A DNA stretch of 64,000 nt from Oscillospiraceae bacterium (GCA_031268405.1 JAIRXF010000012.1:1-64000); one strand, 5' to 3'; numbered from the stretch's first letter, positions 17,591-28,363 are shown. A program made the numbers and translations. The notes: generated by a model not told the origin, from the letters alone.

Positions 17591-18868
17591 CTACAAACAC
17601 CCTTCGTTAAATAATTCTTGCAACCCCGATAAAATCGCAATCTTGCCGCAAAAAAAATTAAGAGAACCTTGAACCCACACGGTAAATGGATCTTTTAGGG
17701 GCGCATCGGCGCTAAGCTCAATCGATGAACCCTGATTAAACGTTCCGGCTGCCATAACTACTTTGCAGTCATACCCAGGCATAAACCACGGCTCTGGCGT
17801 TACAAATGAATCTATTGGAGAAGCTTTTTGTATGCCTCTACAAAATGCTAAAAGCGACTTCTCGTTTTTGAGTTTTATAGCTTGAACTATATCAAATCTA
17901 GCCTCTCCAAAGTTGGGATTTACTTCAAAACTCAAAATCTCAAAAATGGCAGCTGCAAAAATCGCAGTTTTCAGAGCTTCGCCGGTTACAATGGGAGCAT
18001 TAAATACTCCCATCAATATTTTCTTGTTAAGGCCCAGTGTTGCACCCATTTCTTTTCCAACGCCCGGGTTTGTAAATCGATTTGCACATTGATTAATTAA
18101 TTTTTTTTTACCAGCTATATATCCTCCGCAAGGCGCAATCCCTCCGCCCGGATTTTTAATTAAAGAGCCAGCAACAAGATCAGCGCCAACATAAAGAGGC
18201 TCTATCGTTTCAACAAACTCACAATAACAATTGTCGCACATTATAATCGATTGCGGTGATATTGATTTTACTATCGCAGAAACATTTTTGATTTGGGTAG
18301 TAGAGAGAGAGCGCCTAAACGAATAACCTTTTGAACGTTGAATGTAAACTAATTTAATGTTTTTTTGCTCTTTTAAAATTGTCTTAATTTTATTGATATC
18401 AAAAGAATCATTGCAAAAATCTACTTGAGAATAATCTATACCAAAATCTTTTAAAGATCCCAAAGAGTTAGAACAATCATCCCCACCTCGAAATCCAATA
18501 ACAGACATCAAGGTGTCATAAGGTTCTCCTGTAATTGAGAGCATCTTATCTCCAGGGCGAAGTACTCCGAAAAGAGCCGTGGTAATAGCATGTGTTCCGC
18601 TTGCAAAATTATGTCTTACAATTGCATCTTCTCCGCATAGAACTTGAGCAAAAACCTTGTCGATACAATCTCTGCCATAATCATTGTAACCATATCCTGT
18701 GGAGGCAAAAAAATGCCCCGAACTCACTCTTTGATCAATAAAAGCCTTAAGAACTCTTTGTTGATGAAGTTCTGATTGCTTATTTATTTTCAAAAACGCA
18801 GATCTGCTCATTTTTTCCGCTTTATCTGCAAGATCTAAAATCTTGTTGTCAAAAACAAAGCAAGACAT
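17591..18868 (-). CDS. PLP-dependent methionine gamma-lyase family protein (YnbB-like)
   Basis: Member of the fold-type I PLP family often labelled 'aluminium resistance protein' or methionine gamma-lyase family; the natural substrate is generally not settled. In 425 residues the visible features are the substrate loop 'ASTGYGYNDYGRD', the cofactor phosphate region 'NFASGTHAITTALFG', 'IMCDNCYCEF' with the pyridine-ring Asp, and the PLP Lys in 'SLIKNPGGGIA'. I chose ATG 18868, which has AAGGAG six bases upstream, over an in-frame start at 18886. It lies just downstream of the V-ATPase B gene on the same strand (100-base gap), a place where subunit D would usually be expected. Confidence 0.82.
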   Translation of the reverse strand: MSCFVFDNKILDLADKAEKMSRSAFLKINKQSELHQQRVLKAFIDQRVSSGHFFASTGYGYNDYGRDCIDKVFAQVLCGEDAIVRHNFASGTHAITTALFGVLRPGDKMLSITGEPYDTLMSVIGFRGGDDCSNSLGSLKDFGIDYSQVDFCNDSFDINKIKTILKEQKNIKLVYIQRSKGYSFRRSLSTTQIKNVSAIVKSISPQSIIMCDNCYCEFVETIEPLYVGADLVAGSLIKNPGGGIAPCGGYIAGKKKLINQCANRFTNPGVGKEMGATLGLNKKILMGVFNAPIVTGEALKTAIFAAAIFEILSFEVNPNFGEARFDIVQAIKLKNEKSLLAFCRGIQKASPIDSFVTPEPWFMPGYDCKVVMAAGTFNQGSSIELSADAPLKDPFTVWVQGSLNFFCGKIAILSGLQELFNEGCL

Positions 18869-18968
18869 GATTCTCTCCTTGAACATTGAACTCCGTGTTT
18901 AAATTAGACTTTGTTGTAATCGATTACAGTGATGTAATTCGTCGTAAAACGCAAACAATTAAAAAAAA

Positions 18969-20342
18969 TTATCTTGCTTTATAATATTGATTTAAAAATT
19001 CGTCGCTGATTCTTGTTAACTCACTCTTGGGTAAAATTGAAAGTAACTCCCATCCGATTTGTAAAGTATCTTCTATTGAACGATCATCCGTGCTTTTTTG
19101 AGATATATATGTCTCTTCAAATTCATCGGCAAAATTTGCATATAGTATATCTATTTTGTCTAGAGCTGATTCTCCAAGAATGGTCATAAGTTGCTTAGAA
19201 TCTTTTCCTCTTGCATAAGCTGCAAAAATTTGATTCATAGTATTTGAATGATCGGCTCTAGTTTTACCCTCGCCTATTCCTTTGTCTTTTAAACGCGAAA
19301 GAGAAGGCAAAACATCAATTGGCGGAGATACTCCCTTTAAATATAAATCTCGGCTTAATATAATCTGACCTTCCGTGATATAGCCAGTGAGATCTGGGAT
19401 GGGATGAGTTTTATCGTCTTCTGGCATTGTCAAAATAGGTATCATAGTCAAACTGCCTCGCTTGCCCTTTTGCCTGCCCGCTCTTTCGTACAAAGAAGCA
19501 AGATCTGTGTACATATAGCCAGGGTAACCACGTCTTCCTGGAACTTCTTTGCGCGCAGCTGAAACCTCCCTCAAAGCATCTGCGTAGTTGGTTATATCTG
19601 TAAGTATCACCAAAACATGCATATCTTTCTCAAACGCAAGATACTCAGCAGCTGTAATAGCCACTCGGGGAGTTGCTATTCTTTCAATGGCTGGATCACT
19701 AGCCAAATTCACAAACATTGCTGTTCTGTTAATTGCGCCAGTTTCCTTAAAACTGTTGGCAAAAAAATTAGACTCCTCAAATGTAATTCCAATAGCGGCA
19801 AATACAACGGCAAATTGTTCATTTGTTCCAATTATTTTTGATTGCCTCGCAATTTGAGCTGCAAGCAACGCATGGGGCAAACCACTGGCAGAAAATATAG
19901 GCAATTTCTGGCCTCTTACTAAAGTATTAAGACCATCAACAGCAGAAATTCCAGTCTGTACAAACTCTTGGGGATAATTCCTGGCAACAGGATTCATTGG
20001 AATACCATTTATATCCATTCGTTTTTCTGGTAGTAACTGCGCTTCTCCATCTATAGGCTTGCCAAGTCCATTAAAAACTCTTCCGAGCATATCTTCCGAA
20101 ACTTCAATTTCCATGCTTCTTCCCAAAAAACGAACCTTGCTGCTTTGCAAATTGATGCCCGCAGAACTTTCAAACAATTGAAGTAAAGCATTGGTACCAT
20201 CTATTTCAAGAACTTTACATCTGTATTTTTTACCATTTACAAGTTCAACTTCCGCAAGTTCATCATACTTTACATTCTCGACTCCACAAACCATCATCAA
20301 AGGGCCAGAAATTTCTTTTATGGTTTTATACTCTCTAGGCAT
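18969..20342 (-). CDS. ntpB: V-type ATPase subunit B
   Basis: Non-catalytic nucleotide-binding subunit of the V1 head, alternating with subunit A. The 457-residue protein lacks a P-loop Lys, having '[18 protein letters not shown]' where a Walker A would be, as expected for B. It carries '[35 protein letters not shown]' in separate conserved blocks such as '[14 protein letters not shown]' and '[13 protein letters not shown]'. ATG 20342 starts '[15 protein letters not shown]', the usual B-subunit N-terminus; nine upstream codons are possible but atypical. Subunit A ends 30 bases upstream, so they share a transcript. Confidence 0.95.
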   Translation of the reverse strand: MPREYKTIKEISGPLMMVCGVENVKYDELAEVELVNGKKYRCKVLEIDGTNALLQLFESSAGINLQSSKVRFLGRSMEIEVSEDMLGRVFNGLGKPIDGEAQLLPEKRMDINGIPMNPVARNYPQEFVQTGISAVDGLNTLVRGQKLPIFSASGLPHALLAAQIARQSKIIGTNEQFAVVFAAIGITFEESNFFANSFKETGAINRTAMFVNLASDPAIERIATPRVAITAAEYLAFEKDMHVLVILTDITNYADALREVSAARKEVPGRRGYPGYMYTDLASLYERAGRQKGKRGSLTMIPILTMPEDDKTHPIPDLTGYITEGQIILSRDLYLKGVSPPIDVLPSLSRLKDKGIGEGKTRADHSNTMNQIFAAYARGKDSKQLMTILGESALDKIDILYANFADEFEETYISQKSTDDRSIEDTLQIGWELLSILPKSELTRISDEFLNQYYKAR

Positions 20343-20372
20343 ACAAGCCCTCGCTTTCCGGTATGACATCTC

Positions 20373-22262
20373 TTAATTGGTAGACACTCGTTGTGTTTCA
20401 TCAGTATCGGCAGAATTAAAATCTTCATCAATTGAAGCGGCACTTATCTCACAATTTAATCTCTGGGAAATTTCTTCGTACTCCGATTCTAAATTTTCGA
20501 TTTTCACATACTTAAAACGCCCTATTTTTTCACGAATTGGAATTGAAATTAATTTTTCTATTTTGACGTCATCTTTTTCAAGTATCAAATACGACATATC
20601 ATAAAATTCAAGTATTAACTTCATCATAAGATGCTGTTTTTTAAGGGGCGTAAAAGTATCAACTTCGTGTAATGCATTCTGATGCAAAAAATCTTCCCTT
20701 ATCGATCTTGCAACTTCAAGTTTTAATCTATCTTGACCGGACAAAGCATCCACACCAACAAGTTTGACAATCTCTTCGAGCTCGGATTCTTTAGATAAAA
20801 ACGACATCAATCGCCCTCGCAATTTCATCCAATCAGAAGAGACGTTTTTTACGTACCAATCAGAAAGAATATCTGCATAAAGCGAGTAGCTTATAAGCCA
20901 ATTAATCGCGGGAAAATGCCTCTTATAAGCAAGAGCAGAATCAAGACCCCAGAATACCTTGACTATACGCAAAGTTGCTTGAGATACGGGTTCAGATACA
21001 TCTCCTCCGGGAGGAGAAACAGCGCCTATAACCGTCAAAATCCCTTCTCGATAATTATTCTTATTAGGCTCATTTCTTGTTGTGTCAAAATCGCCTTCAA
21101 GGGTTAATTTATCTTTTCCAAAAATCCTTACCCTTCCAGCTCTTTCGTAAAAACTAGAAAGTCTACTACCAAGATAAGCAGGATAACCCTCTTCTCCGGG
21201 CATTTCTTCGAGTCTCCCAGACATTTCTCTTAAAGCCTCAGCCCAGCGCGAGGTGGAATCCGCCATAAGCGCCACGGAATACCCCATATCTCTAAAATAC
21301 TCTCCTATTGTTATTCCGGTGTAAATAGAGGCTTCTCTGGCAGCAACTGGCATATCTGAGGTGTTAGCTATTAAAATAGTTCGTTGCATCAAAGAATTTC
21401 CCGTTTGAGGGTCAATTATCGAAGGAAATTCGTTTAAAACATCAGTCATTTCATTGCCACGCTCTCCACAACCAATGTAAACAACAATATCTGCCTCAGA
21501 CCACTTGGCAAGTTGATGTTGGACAACTGTTTTTCCACTTCCAAAAGGGCCAGGAACCGCCGCAACCCCGCCTTTGGCTATTGGAAAAAGAACATCTATC
21601 ACTCTTTGTCCGGTGATCATAGGAATATCTGGGCTTAATTTCTTGATATAAGGCCTACCAACGCGAACTGGCCAGCTTTGAAGCATAGCAATTTCAACTT
21701 CTTTTTCATCCTCGGTCAAAACAATTGCTACATTTTGATCGACCGTGAATTTACCCTTTTTGCTAATGCTTTTTAATTTCCCAAAAACATTGTGGGGCAC
21801 CATTATTTTGTGTTTCACTATCGGGGTTTCTAAAACATAACCAATCACATCTCCCGAAGAAACTTCATCTCCAACGCTCAAAACGGGGCAAAATTCCCAC
21901 TGGATCTGCCTGTCCAGCGAGAAAACATCTACACCTTTTTTAAGATTGTTTCCAGCAACCTTCATAATCGCCTTAAGTGGCCTACCTATTCCATCAAAAA
22001 TACTCCCTATGAGACCTGGCCCAAGCTCAACACTCAAAGGAGCTCCAGTGGAAAAAACCTCCGCGCCAGGACCAAGTCCAGACGTCTCTTCGTAAACCTG
22101 AATAGATGCATCCGCACCGTGCATTTCTATTATTTCGCCTATTAATTTATTGTTACCCACTTTTACAACATCAAACATGTTTGCATCTTCCATGTTTTCA
22201 GCAATAACTAGCGGACCCGATACTTTTCTAATTACACCAATCCTTGTTGACAAAATTCTCAC
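20373..22262 (-). CDS. ntpA: V-type ATPase catalytic subunit A
   Basis: Catalytic subunit of the V1 head. Walker A GPFGSGKT is at 238-245, followed by '[15 protein letters not shown]' with the catalytic Glu, the A-specific insert (about 110-190) and '[20 protein letters not shown]'. At 629 residues it is longer than the usual ~590, because of an acidic, poorly conserved C-terminal tail ending '[11 protein letters not shown]'. The start is uncertain: GTG 22262 has GGAGG at a long 12-base spacing, while TTG 22253 would give a family-like '[13 protein letters not shown]' start. A 243-base gap separates it from subunit F, longer than usual inside this operon. Confidence 0.95.
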   Translation of the reverse strand: MRILSTRIGVIRKVSGPLVIAENMEDANMFDVVKVGNNKLIGEIIEMHGADASIQVYEETSGLGPGAEVFSTGAPLSVELGPGLIGSIFDGIGRPLKAIMKVAGNNLKKGVDVFSLDRQIQWEFCPVLSVGDEVSSGDVIGYVLETPIVKHKIMVPHNVFGKLKSISKKGKFTVDQNVAIVLTEDEKEVEIAMLQSWPVRVGRPYIKKLSPDIPMITGQRVIDVLFPIAKGGVAAVPGPFGSGKTVVQHQLAKWSEADIVVYIGCGERGNEMTDVLNEFPSIIDPQTGNSLMQRTILIANTSDMPVAAREASIYTGITIGEYFRDMGYSVALMADSTSRWAEALREMSGRLEEMPGEEGYPAYLGSRLSSFYERAGRVRIFGKDKLTLEGDFDTTRNEPNKNNYREGILTVIGAVSPPGGDVSEPVSQATLRIVKVFWGLDSALAYKRHFPAINWLISYSLYADILSDWYVKNVSSDWMKLRGRLMSFLSKESELEEIVKLVGVDALSGQDRLKLEVARSIREDFLHQNALHEVDTFTPLKKQHLMMKLILEFYDMSYLILEKDDVKIEKLISIPIREKIGRFKYVKIENLESEYEEISQRLNCEISAASIDEDFNSADTDETQRVSTN

Positions 22263-22505
22263 CCGCTTTTATGGCCTCCAACACAAACCCTATACAGTCA
22301 CTCTATCAGAATAGAAGGATAAATGTCAAAAGACTTGTGATCAATTTCATAAAATTTAGACTTTAAAACATCATAAATATTTGCAAATAACTACAAAATC
22401 ATCTTTGCAATCATGAATCGACACATAAAACTCAAAACATTCCACTTTGATTAATTTGGCAAAATTAACACAGACAAAAACGATGTTGGAATCTTGTGAA
22501 CAAAT

Positions 22506-22832
22506 TTACAAAATATCAGAGCCAACAGCCTTTTCGACTAATTTTCTAAGATTTAAATCTCCATTACCAGCGCAAAACTTATCTCCAGAATCCCCTGGAA
22601 TTAAAACAATCGCAGGCATTTTTTGATCTTGATAGGATAAAATTTCTCCAGCAACACCCTTTGCAACAGATTCCGTGATATAAATAATTGCATATTTCTC
22701 ACAAAAAAGCCTGTTAATACACTTGATTACATCTTCGGGTTCACTAGATTCGTCATAAATAAAAACCTCAAAGCCCAAACCTCTAAACCCGTAGACGTTA
22801 TCCATTTCTCCAATAACAGCAATCTTATGCAT
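22506..22832 (-). CDS. ntpF: V-type ATPase subunit F
   Basis: Small central-stalk subunit (108 residues; called NtpG in Enterococcus hirae nomenclature). It starts 'MHKIAVIGEMDNVYGFRGLG', the conserved V-ATPase F opening, and has the Rossmann-like 'KYAIIYITES' and 'MPAIVLIPG' strands. Its ATG lies inside the end of the subunit C gene (8-base overlap) behind a GAGG site, a typical coupled arrangement. Confidence 0.88.
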   Translation of the reverse strand: MHKIAVIGEMDNVYGFRGLGFEVFIYDESSEPEDVIKCINRLFCEKYAIIYITESVAKGVAGEILSYQDQKMPAIVLIPGDSGDKFCAGNGDLNLRKLVEKAVGSDIL

Positions 22833-23793
22833 ACGTCATCCTCACTCTCTCTCTTAAAACTTCCTCTGAAATATTATTTATTTTGCCAGATATTATAATT
22901 CTTGCTGTGCGTATTTCATTCATCTTTGTAAGCACGTATGCCACCAACGGTCCAATGGAAAATAAATCTTTTCTCTCTTCCTTGGCTCGCATAGCAATAC
23001 GGTCATCTCTCCACTTTTCGAACGACCGCATAGATTCGCTAAGAGGCCCAACGCATCCAGAATATTCTGTAAAAGTTAAATATTTGCAAAACTCATTTAT
23101 TCCCTTAATGCCCGATTTAATTAACTCGCTAACACTAATTTTACCATATTCGGAACAAGCTCTTTTTAAAAACTCGGCGTTTTTGCCAGCTTTCACTGCT
23201 TGAACAATAATCTTTATATTCGCGCAGTCTATAATTGTTGACGAATAATATTTAATAAGATCACAATCTGATTGCTCAGCGAAAGAATTCATAGTTTTGA
23301 GCATATCTTTGTCTAAAATGATATCGCAGAGTTGTCCATCTTCTGTTTGCAGTAAAACCTTAGTTGCTTCTCTAGCTGAATTTTGCATGTAGTTGGGCAA
23401 TTTTTCTATTTCATTGTTTTTTACTATATTGTAAATCTCTTCTGGTAAAAGCAAACCCCTGGGAGAATAAATAAGCTCTTCTTTTAGATTTGCAGCTATA
23501 GATTTTATACACATCTTTAAATTTTCATAATCATTTTGACATAAAAACACAGCAAATGGTTCTTTTTCTTTTGAAAGCTCCAGGATAAAATTCCAACCCT
23601 TTTCCAGCTCTTCTTCTAAAACAAGTTCATAATTATCATAATTGTAACCATAACCCCAACCCTTGCTAATAAGAAAATTCATACACTCATCGTAATCCTT
23701 GCAAGAAATCAAAAATTCTGTGTCGTAAGTCGTAAGCAATGAAAGCTCTCGTAATCTTACTCTAGTAACTTCGTAGACGTAACGCTTCGGCAT
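22825..23793 (-). CDS. ntpC: V-type ATPase subunit C (d-type)
   Basis: The subunit that caps the rotor ring and couples it to the central stalk. The 322-residue, mostly helical protein shows the family features 'VRLRELSLLTTYDTEFLI' at the N-terminus, 'CDLIKYYSSTIIDCANIKI' in the middle and 'GPLVAYVLTKMNEIRTARI' with 'RVRMTYA' at the C-terminus. It is the first gene of the C-F-A-B operon. ATG 23793 has GAGG 11 bases upstream. Confidence 0.9.
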   Translation of the reverse strand: MPKRYVYEVTRVRLRELSLLTTYDTEFLISCKDYDECMNFLISKGWGYGYNYDNYELVLEEELEKGWNFILELSKEKEPFAVFLCQNDYENLKMCIKSIAANLKEELIYSPRGLLLPEEIYNIVKNNEIEKLPNYMQNSAREATKVLLQTEDGQLCDIILDKDMLKTMNSFAEQSDCDLIKYYSSTIIDCANIKIIVQAVKAGKNAEFLKRACSEYGKISVSELIKSGIKGINEFCKYLTFTEYSGCVGPLSESMRSFEKWRDDRIAMRAKEERKDLFSIGPLVAYVLTKMNEIRTARIIISGKINNISEEVLRERVRMTYA

Positions 23794-24374
23794 AAGGTAC
23801 TTGCCTCACTTTCTTTTTGAAACAAAGTTTCCACCAACGAATCCTCCAGCCAACTAAAATCAACCCCCTCCTTAAAACAATAAAATCAGATTAAACAAAC
23901 CACGCATTAATATTATCAGACTTAATTAGTTTAGTTTATGTCTATTTTAAAAAGAGATCAATAAACTTATTCAATGTGGTGTTAAGAGTTAAAATTTAGT
24001 AAATAAATTTTCAAGTAAATTTTTGCAAATTCAATAAATCTCCTCAAAACTAACTCCGCATATTCTTATAATTAACTCCATAAAAATCCTTGTAATATAA
24101 ATGAAATGAACGCAATTACAAACATAGATAAATGAGTTTAAAAATACTATAAAAATATCTGAAAATACTCAAAAATTTCCACTAAATCTCTTCACTCAAA
24201 TTTTAAATTTTTCTATTCAAACACAAAAAGTATTGTAGCATTTTTAAACTTGTTTATCTACATTGTTCAAAGCACCCAATAGTATCGAAAATTTCGTTCT
24301 AATTTGTTGATTTTCTCTTTTCAAATTATTGCTTTAAAAGTGATTTTATTTTAACAAAACACTGCTAAAATTAA
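23794..24374. other. AT-rich intergenic stretch upstream of the V-ATPase operon
   Basis: No gene, RNA or convincing promoter seen. It must contain the start signal of ntpC on the minus strand, but no good -35/-10 pair stands out. Confidence 0.5.
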
Positions 24375-24408
24375 AGGCCACCGTGTATATTTTATTACAC
24401 GGTGGCCT
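24375..24408 (-). terminator. Strong hairpin terminator after the coiled-coil gene
   Basis: Perfect 13-bp stem AGGCCACCGTGTA/TACACGGTGGCCT with an 8-nt loop. On the minus strand it is followed by TTTAATTTTA. It lies about 215 bases past the coiled-coil gene stop; only tiny open frames are in between. Confidence 0.8.
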
Positions 24409-24622
24409 AAAAAATTTATAATTGCTCATTGCTGCATTGTATTAATTTCAACGTTTAAAGCTTCAAGCAAAATCTCATTGTCCATTTACTACACTGAACA
24501 TGTTGTTTAATGTTGAGTTCACATCTTTAAATCTCTTTCGTTGTGGTCAGAAAACTTTAAATAAAATTCATATTAAAGAATTATCTCATCTAAATTTTCA
24601 AAAAGCACAACTTTCATTAATC

Positions 24623-26884
24623 TTATTGTTCTGAATCCCCATTATTTTCCGATAGTGCTCTAGACCGAACTTTGGCTTGCGTGTCCCCTCTGGTAAAAAC
24701 ATTGCTTAAAGCGTTCAACTGTTTTATGACATCATTGTTAATTGAACTAGCTTGATCAATCTCACTGTTCAATCCGCTAATCACACTTTCTAATTCATTA
24801 ATCCTATCTTCCAAACTTCTCGCTTCTTGTTGATGCGATGCATTAGATGAATCAAATTGATTTTGTATATTATTATTTTTTTCTATCAATTGATCAAAGC
24901 TTTCTCTGAGAGCTTGATTTTCATTCACTAGGTTTTGATTCTCTTCCACTAACTGTTCGTTTAAGCTTTCTACATATTCGGTTTCGTTTACTTTGTCAAG
25001 TTCTGATTTTAATCTTCCAATTTGTTGACTCGCCGCGTCAAAGTCGGACTTCAGTATTTCAATCTCTTTACGGAGAGCTTCGTTATCTTGTGTCAGGGTT
25101 AAAATACTGTCTTCACCAGTTCTAACTACTTCGTCAAGTCTTTGGTTTTCAGCCTGTAGCTTTTGATATTTTTGATCGAACCGATCCCTTAAATCTTCTT
25201 CATATTTGATGCGTTCTTCGTTTACTTTGTTAAGTTCTGATGTTAATCTTTCAATTTTTTGATTTGCCTCATCAAATTGGTGGCTCGATGCTTCAGTACG
25301 GGCGTTGTCGATTTCATTTTGAAGTTTAGATATTTGTTCTTCTAATCCTTTAATAGTTTCTTCTTTTTGCTTAACTTCTTTAAATAAATTTACACTTTGC
25401 TTTTGGAGTTTACTGTTTTCAATTTTAAGGTTTGTTTCAGCTTCGAAAAATTCTTTTTTCAGGTCTAAATTTTCATCTTCCAGTTTTGAAATTTCGTTTT
25501 CTTTCTCAAGTAGATTTTCGTTCAGCTCTTCTACCTCTTTTTGCAGCTCTTCTGATATCTGATTCGCTCCATTAAAAGATTCTGGTATCTGTTTTTCACT
25601 TTTCTTTAATTTTAATTCTTCATTTTCTTGACGCACCTCATTAAGGTCGAACTTCAATGTTTCAATCTCGTTATGGAGAACTTCTTTATTTTGTTCCAGG
25701 GCTAAAATATTGTCTTTATCAATTCTAGCTGCTTCTGTAAGGTTTTGGTTTTCAGCCTGTAGATTTTGATAGTTTTCCCCGAATTTATTTAACTCGCTTT
25801 GTTGTTCGTTAATTTGTTCTTTGTTTTTATCGATTTCTGATTTTAAATATTCATTTTCTTGATTCACCTCGTTAAGGCGGGAGTTCAATGTATCGATCTC
25901 TTTATCGCCTTTACTGGTGTAATTTTGAAAGTTAGATACTTGTTCGTTTAATTCTTGAATAGCTCTGTCTTTTTCTTCAAATGAAACTAAGTCTTCTTCT
26001 TTGACTGCAATAACTTTTCTTCGTTCTTCTTCAACCTCATATCGAAGCTTTCGGTTTTCATCACTTAGACTTTGACAATCTCGCTGCAACCGATCTATTT
26101 CACCTTGTTGTTCAGTGCCACTTTTCTCAAGTTCTAAATTTAATCTTTGAATTTCTTGATTTGCCTTATCAAGCTGTAAACGCAGCTCTGTAATTTCATC
26201 AAATGAATTTCCATCTATCTGTACGTTGCTAGAAGTGTCAAATATTTCATCGTGTTGTGGTGGTCTATTTTTTTGCTTGGAACCACTATTTTGATTTACA
26301 GCAAGATTTTGGTTTTCATCCACGAGGAGTTGGATTTGGGCTTTAAGATTTTTGTTTTCCCTTTCCAACACAAATATTCTTTCCTCACCCCTTTCCACAT
26401 GGAACCCTTGGGAGAGATTTTTGTCGGATAATTTTTGATTTTCATCAGATAAACTTTGATTTGTAGCAATTAAAACTTGATTTTCATCAAATAAACCTTG
26501 ATTTTTAGCAATTAAACCTTGATTGATGCGGTCTAAATCTTCAACCTGCTTGGTGAGCTGTTCTTTTTGGTAGTCTACGGCACTAAGTTCCAAAACCGCC
26601 TGATCTAACTGTTGTGAAAGACTTTCATTGTTAATCAGCAAATCATCTATTACTTCTGTTGCGTTTCTTTCATAATGACCAAGCTTAGCTTTAAATATAT
26701 CCTTCACAAGACTCGCCACATCATCAAAATCCGCCGAAACTTCCTTCTTTGGGGCACCGCCGACGCCACTTAAAATAGTTGCTGCTGAAAGGCACGCAAC
26801 AATACTGCCTTTTCCCAGTAACTTAAGACCGTTATTAATACTGTTTCCTAACTTCGATTTTTTCGTAATTCGTTTGTTAATCAT
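24623..26884 (-). CDS. Large secreted coiled-coil protein with internal repeats
   Basis: Not a recognised family. The 753-residue protein has a Sec-type signal: a basic start 'MINKRITKKSK', a hydrophobic core around 'GSIVACLSAATILSG' and a probable cut after 'KKEVSA' (about 51). Nearly all of residues 75-735 is Glu/Gln/Asn/Leu/Lys-rich heptad sequence predicted to form a very long coiled coil. Two segments about 200 residues apart are clearly related: 'YQNLQAENQNLTEAARIDKD' (about 368) and 'YQKLQAENQRLDEVVRTGED' (about 570). A shorter 'NQ-L-DENQ' tandem repeat occupies about 125-155. No sorting signal or second membrane segment is present. ATG 26884 has GAGGG eight bases upstream; an upstream extension to 26977 is less likely. 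A surface fibre or spacer role is a guess. Confidence 0.75.
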   Translation of the reverse strand: MINKRITKKSKLGNSINNGLKLLGKGSIVACLSAATILSGVGGAPKKEVSADFDDVASLVKDIFKAKLGHYERNATEVIDDLLINNESLSQQLDQAVLELSAVDYQKEQLTKQVEDLDRINQGLIAKNQGLFDENQVLIATNQSLSDENQKLSDKNLSQGFHVERGEERIFVLERENKNLKAQIQLLVDENQNLAVNQNSGSKQKNRPPQHDEIFDTSSNVQIDGNSFDEITELRLQLDKANQEIQRLNLELEKSGTEQQGEIDRLQRDCQSLSDENRKLRYEVEEERRKVIAVKEEDLVSFEEKDRAIQELNEQVSNFQNYTSKGDKEIDTLNSRLNEVNQENEYLKSEIDKNKEQINEQQSELNKFGENYQNLQAENQNLTEAARIDKDNILALEQNKEVLHNEIETLKFDLNEVRQENEELKLKKSEKQIPESFNGANQISEELQKEVEELNENLLEKENEISKLEDENLDLKKEFFEAETNLKIENSKLQKQSVNLFKEVKQKEETIKGLEEQISKLQNEIDNARTEASSHQFDEANQKIERLTSELNKVNEERIKYEEDLRDRFDQKYQKLQAENQRLDEVVRTGEDSILTLTQDNEALRKEIEILKSDFDAASQQIGRLKSELDKVNETEYVESLNEQLVEENQNLVNENQALRESFDQLIEKNNNIQNQFDSSNASHQQEARSLEDRINELESVISGLNSEIDQASSINNDVIKQLNALSNVFTRGDTQAKVRSRALSENNGDSEQ

Positions 26885-27299
26885 AAAATAAACCCTCACT
26901 ATAACTATTATTTGCATTTGATGCTTGTAAACACAAAACTCCACAAAACCGCCGTTAAAGTCAGTGTAAACCATCAAACACTAAGTCTCGTTTTACCATA
27001 CAAATGCATTCCTTGCAAGTTTTTTGATTTTCTGAAAACATACCAATATGTATAAAAAATGTGATAATTCGATATAATATTTAATTATACGCCCAAAAAA
27101 CCAATTAATTATCTAGCTAAATCAACAATTCCAGCTTAATTAACAATCAAAGATTTTTGCGAATTTCTTTTAAAATTCCAATAAAACACACACTATTCCC
27201 TTTTTATCGCTTCACAATATATGACCCGAAAATGAACAAAACTTTCTATAAATTGCACATTCAAATGATTGAAATACTTTTCTATCAAATGTTTGTTTT
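26885..27299. other. Intergenic region between the coiled-coil gene and the rplT remnant
   Basis: AT-rich, with no supported gene. A 62-residue plus-strand frame at 27157-27345 runs into the decayed rplT copy in antisense and has no ribosome site. The promoter of the coiled-coil gene should be here, but none is clear. Confidence 0.5.
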
Positions 27300-27440
27300 T
27301 ATTGCAAATTTTTTAACCAACAGCTTTTCTAAACAAAATTCTTAAATGTAACTTCGTATGTCACGTAAATCTCAGAAATAGCTTTATTGCATGTAAAAAT
27401 TAGAGCAAATGCTGGTAAATTGATCGAATTTATAATTTAC
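27300..27440 (-). pseudogene. Decayed partial duplicate of the rplT 3' end
   Basis: Plus-strand bases 27300-27395 align with 27610-27705, the end of rplT, at most positions: ATTGCAAA, TTTTAACCAACA, the region around TTTCTTAACAA and CAGA(A/G)ATAGCTTT recur in the same order. Read on the minus strand it gives 'KAISEIYVTYEVTFK', against 'KAISEICVTDETAFK' in intact L20. It then hits a stop and an indel before the 'VVG' ending. Similarity fades beyond about 27400. This is a dead fragment of a duplication that probably included the downstream flank. Confidence 0.75.
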
Positions 27441-27622
27441 ATTATCTCAAATTCAAATAAAAAATTCACTTAATGTTGGGCATTGGACTTTAAAAAATGG
27501 CTTCCAACGAAGATCTAATAAAAAAATCAAATCTCCACTCAAGCCAAAGTAACTCATTTTTTAAAATCAATTCAAGGTAAACTTCCAAAGAGTCCGCCTA
27601 CTGTTATTTTATTGCAAAGGTT

Positions 27623-27970
27623 TTAACCAACAACTTTCTTAACAATACTTTTAAACGCAGTCTCGTCTGTTACGCAAATTTCAGAGATAGCTTTTCTGTT
27701 AAGAATAATGCCGGCCTTTTTAAGACCGTTTATAAAAGAGGAGTAGTTTGTGCCACTCTCTCGACAAGCAGCCGAAATCCTGGTAATCCAAATTCTACGA
27801 AAATCCCTCTTTCGGTGCTTACGACCCTCAAAAGCATAGTTTCCAGATTTCATAACAGCCTGCTTTGCCATTTTAAAATGCTTACTCTTAGCGCCCCAAT
27901 ATCCTTTTGCTCTTTTTAAAATTTTCTTTCTTCTTTTGCGTGTTACCAAAGCACCACTAATACGCGCCAT
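27623..27970 (-). CDS. rplT: 50S ribosomal protein L20
   Basis: Early 23S rRNA-binding assembly protein and the usual autoregulator of the infC operon. The 115-residue protein has the standard basic N-terminus 'MARISGALVTRKRRKKILKR' and 'AKGYWGAKSKHFKMAKQA', then 'RDFRRIWITRISAACRESG'. ATG 27970 has GGGAG upstream. The 195-base gap to rpmI is longer than usual for this operon and may hold an internal promoter or leader. Confidence 0.97.
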   Translation of the reverse strand: MARISGALVTRKRRKKILKRAKGYWGAKSKHFKMAKQAVMKSGNYAFEGRKHRKRDFRRIWITRISAACRESGTNYSSFINGLKKAGIILNRKAISEICVTDETAFKSIVKKVVG

Positions 27971-28165
27971 AATTATTCTCCCTTCGGGTAAATTTCTTTA
28001 AACTTACTATTTACATAGATCTTTTTCGCCAAAATCGAAATTTTATATTCGTTGTTTAAGCGCAATCTCTCTTTCAAATTTCAACACTCTTGTAAACTTC
28101 AAAATACCCATAAATCTTTTTAAAATTTCGCTAAAATTTATCAGCAAATCCCTTATAACAAATCT

Positions 28166-28363
28166 TTACGCATATGGTAATAATTTCCTCATAGCCAAAT
28201 AATTAGTCTCATCGGTAACAGCTTTCTGGCGAAGAATTCTTTTTCTTTTTCTTGTTTTTTTGTTGAGAATATGGGATTTATTTGCCTTAGCATGCATAAA
28301 TTTCCCTGTTCCAGAAATTTTAAAACGCTTCTTTGCGCCACTATGTGACTTAATTTTAGGCAT
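28166..28363 (-). CDS. rpmI: 50S ribosomal protein L35
   Basis: Small basic 50S protein of 65 residues with the family signature '[20 protein letters not shown]' and '[17 protein letters not shown]'. An AGGAGG site precedes ATG 28363. Second gene of infC-rpmI-rplT. Confidence 0.96.
   Translation of the reverse strand: MPKIKSHSGAKKRFKISGTGKFMHAKANKSHILNKKTRKRKRILRQKAVTDETNYLAMRKLLPYA

Noticed and set aside
24431..24490. Tiny minus-strand peptides between the coiled-coil gene and its terminator
   Set aside because: 14 to 19 codons, without ribosome sites; chance frames in a 3' untranslated region.
27157..27345. 62-residue plus-strand frame in the rplT downstream gap
   Set aside because: No ribosome site, biased to Phe, Lys and Ile as expected from AT-rich DNA, and it overlaps the rplT remnant in antisense.
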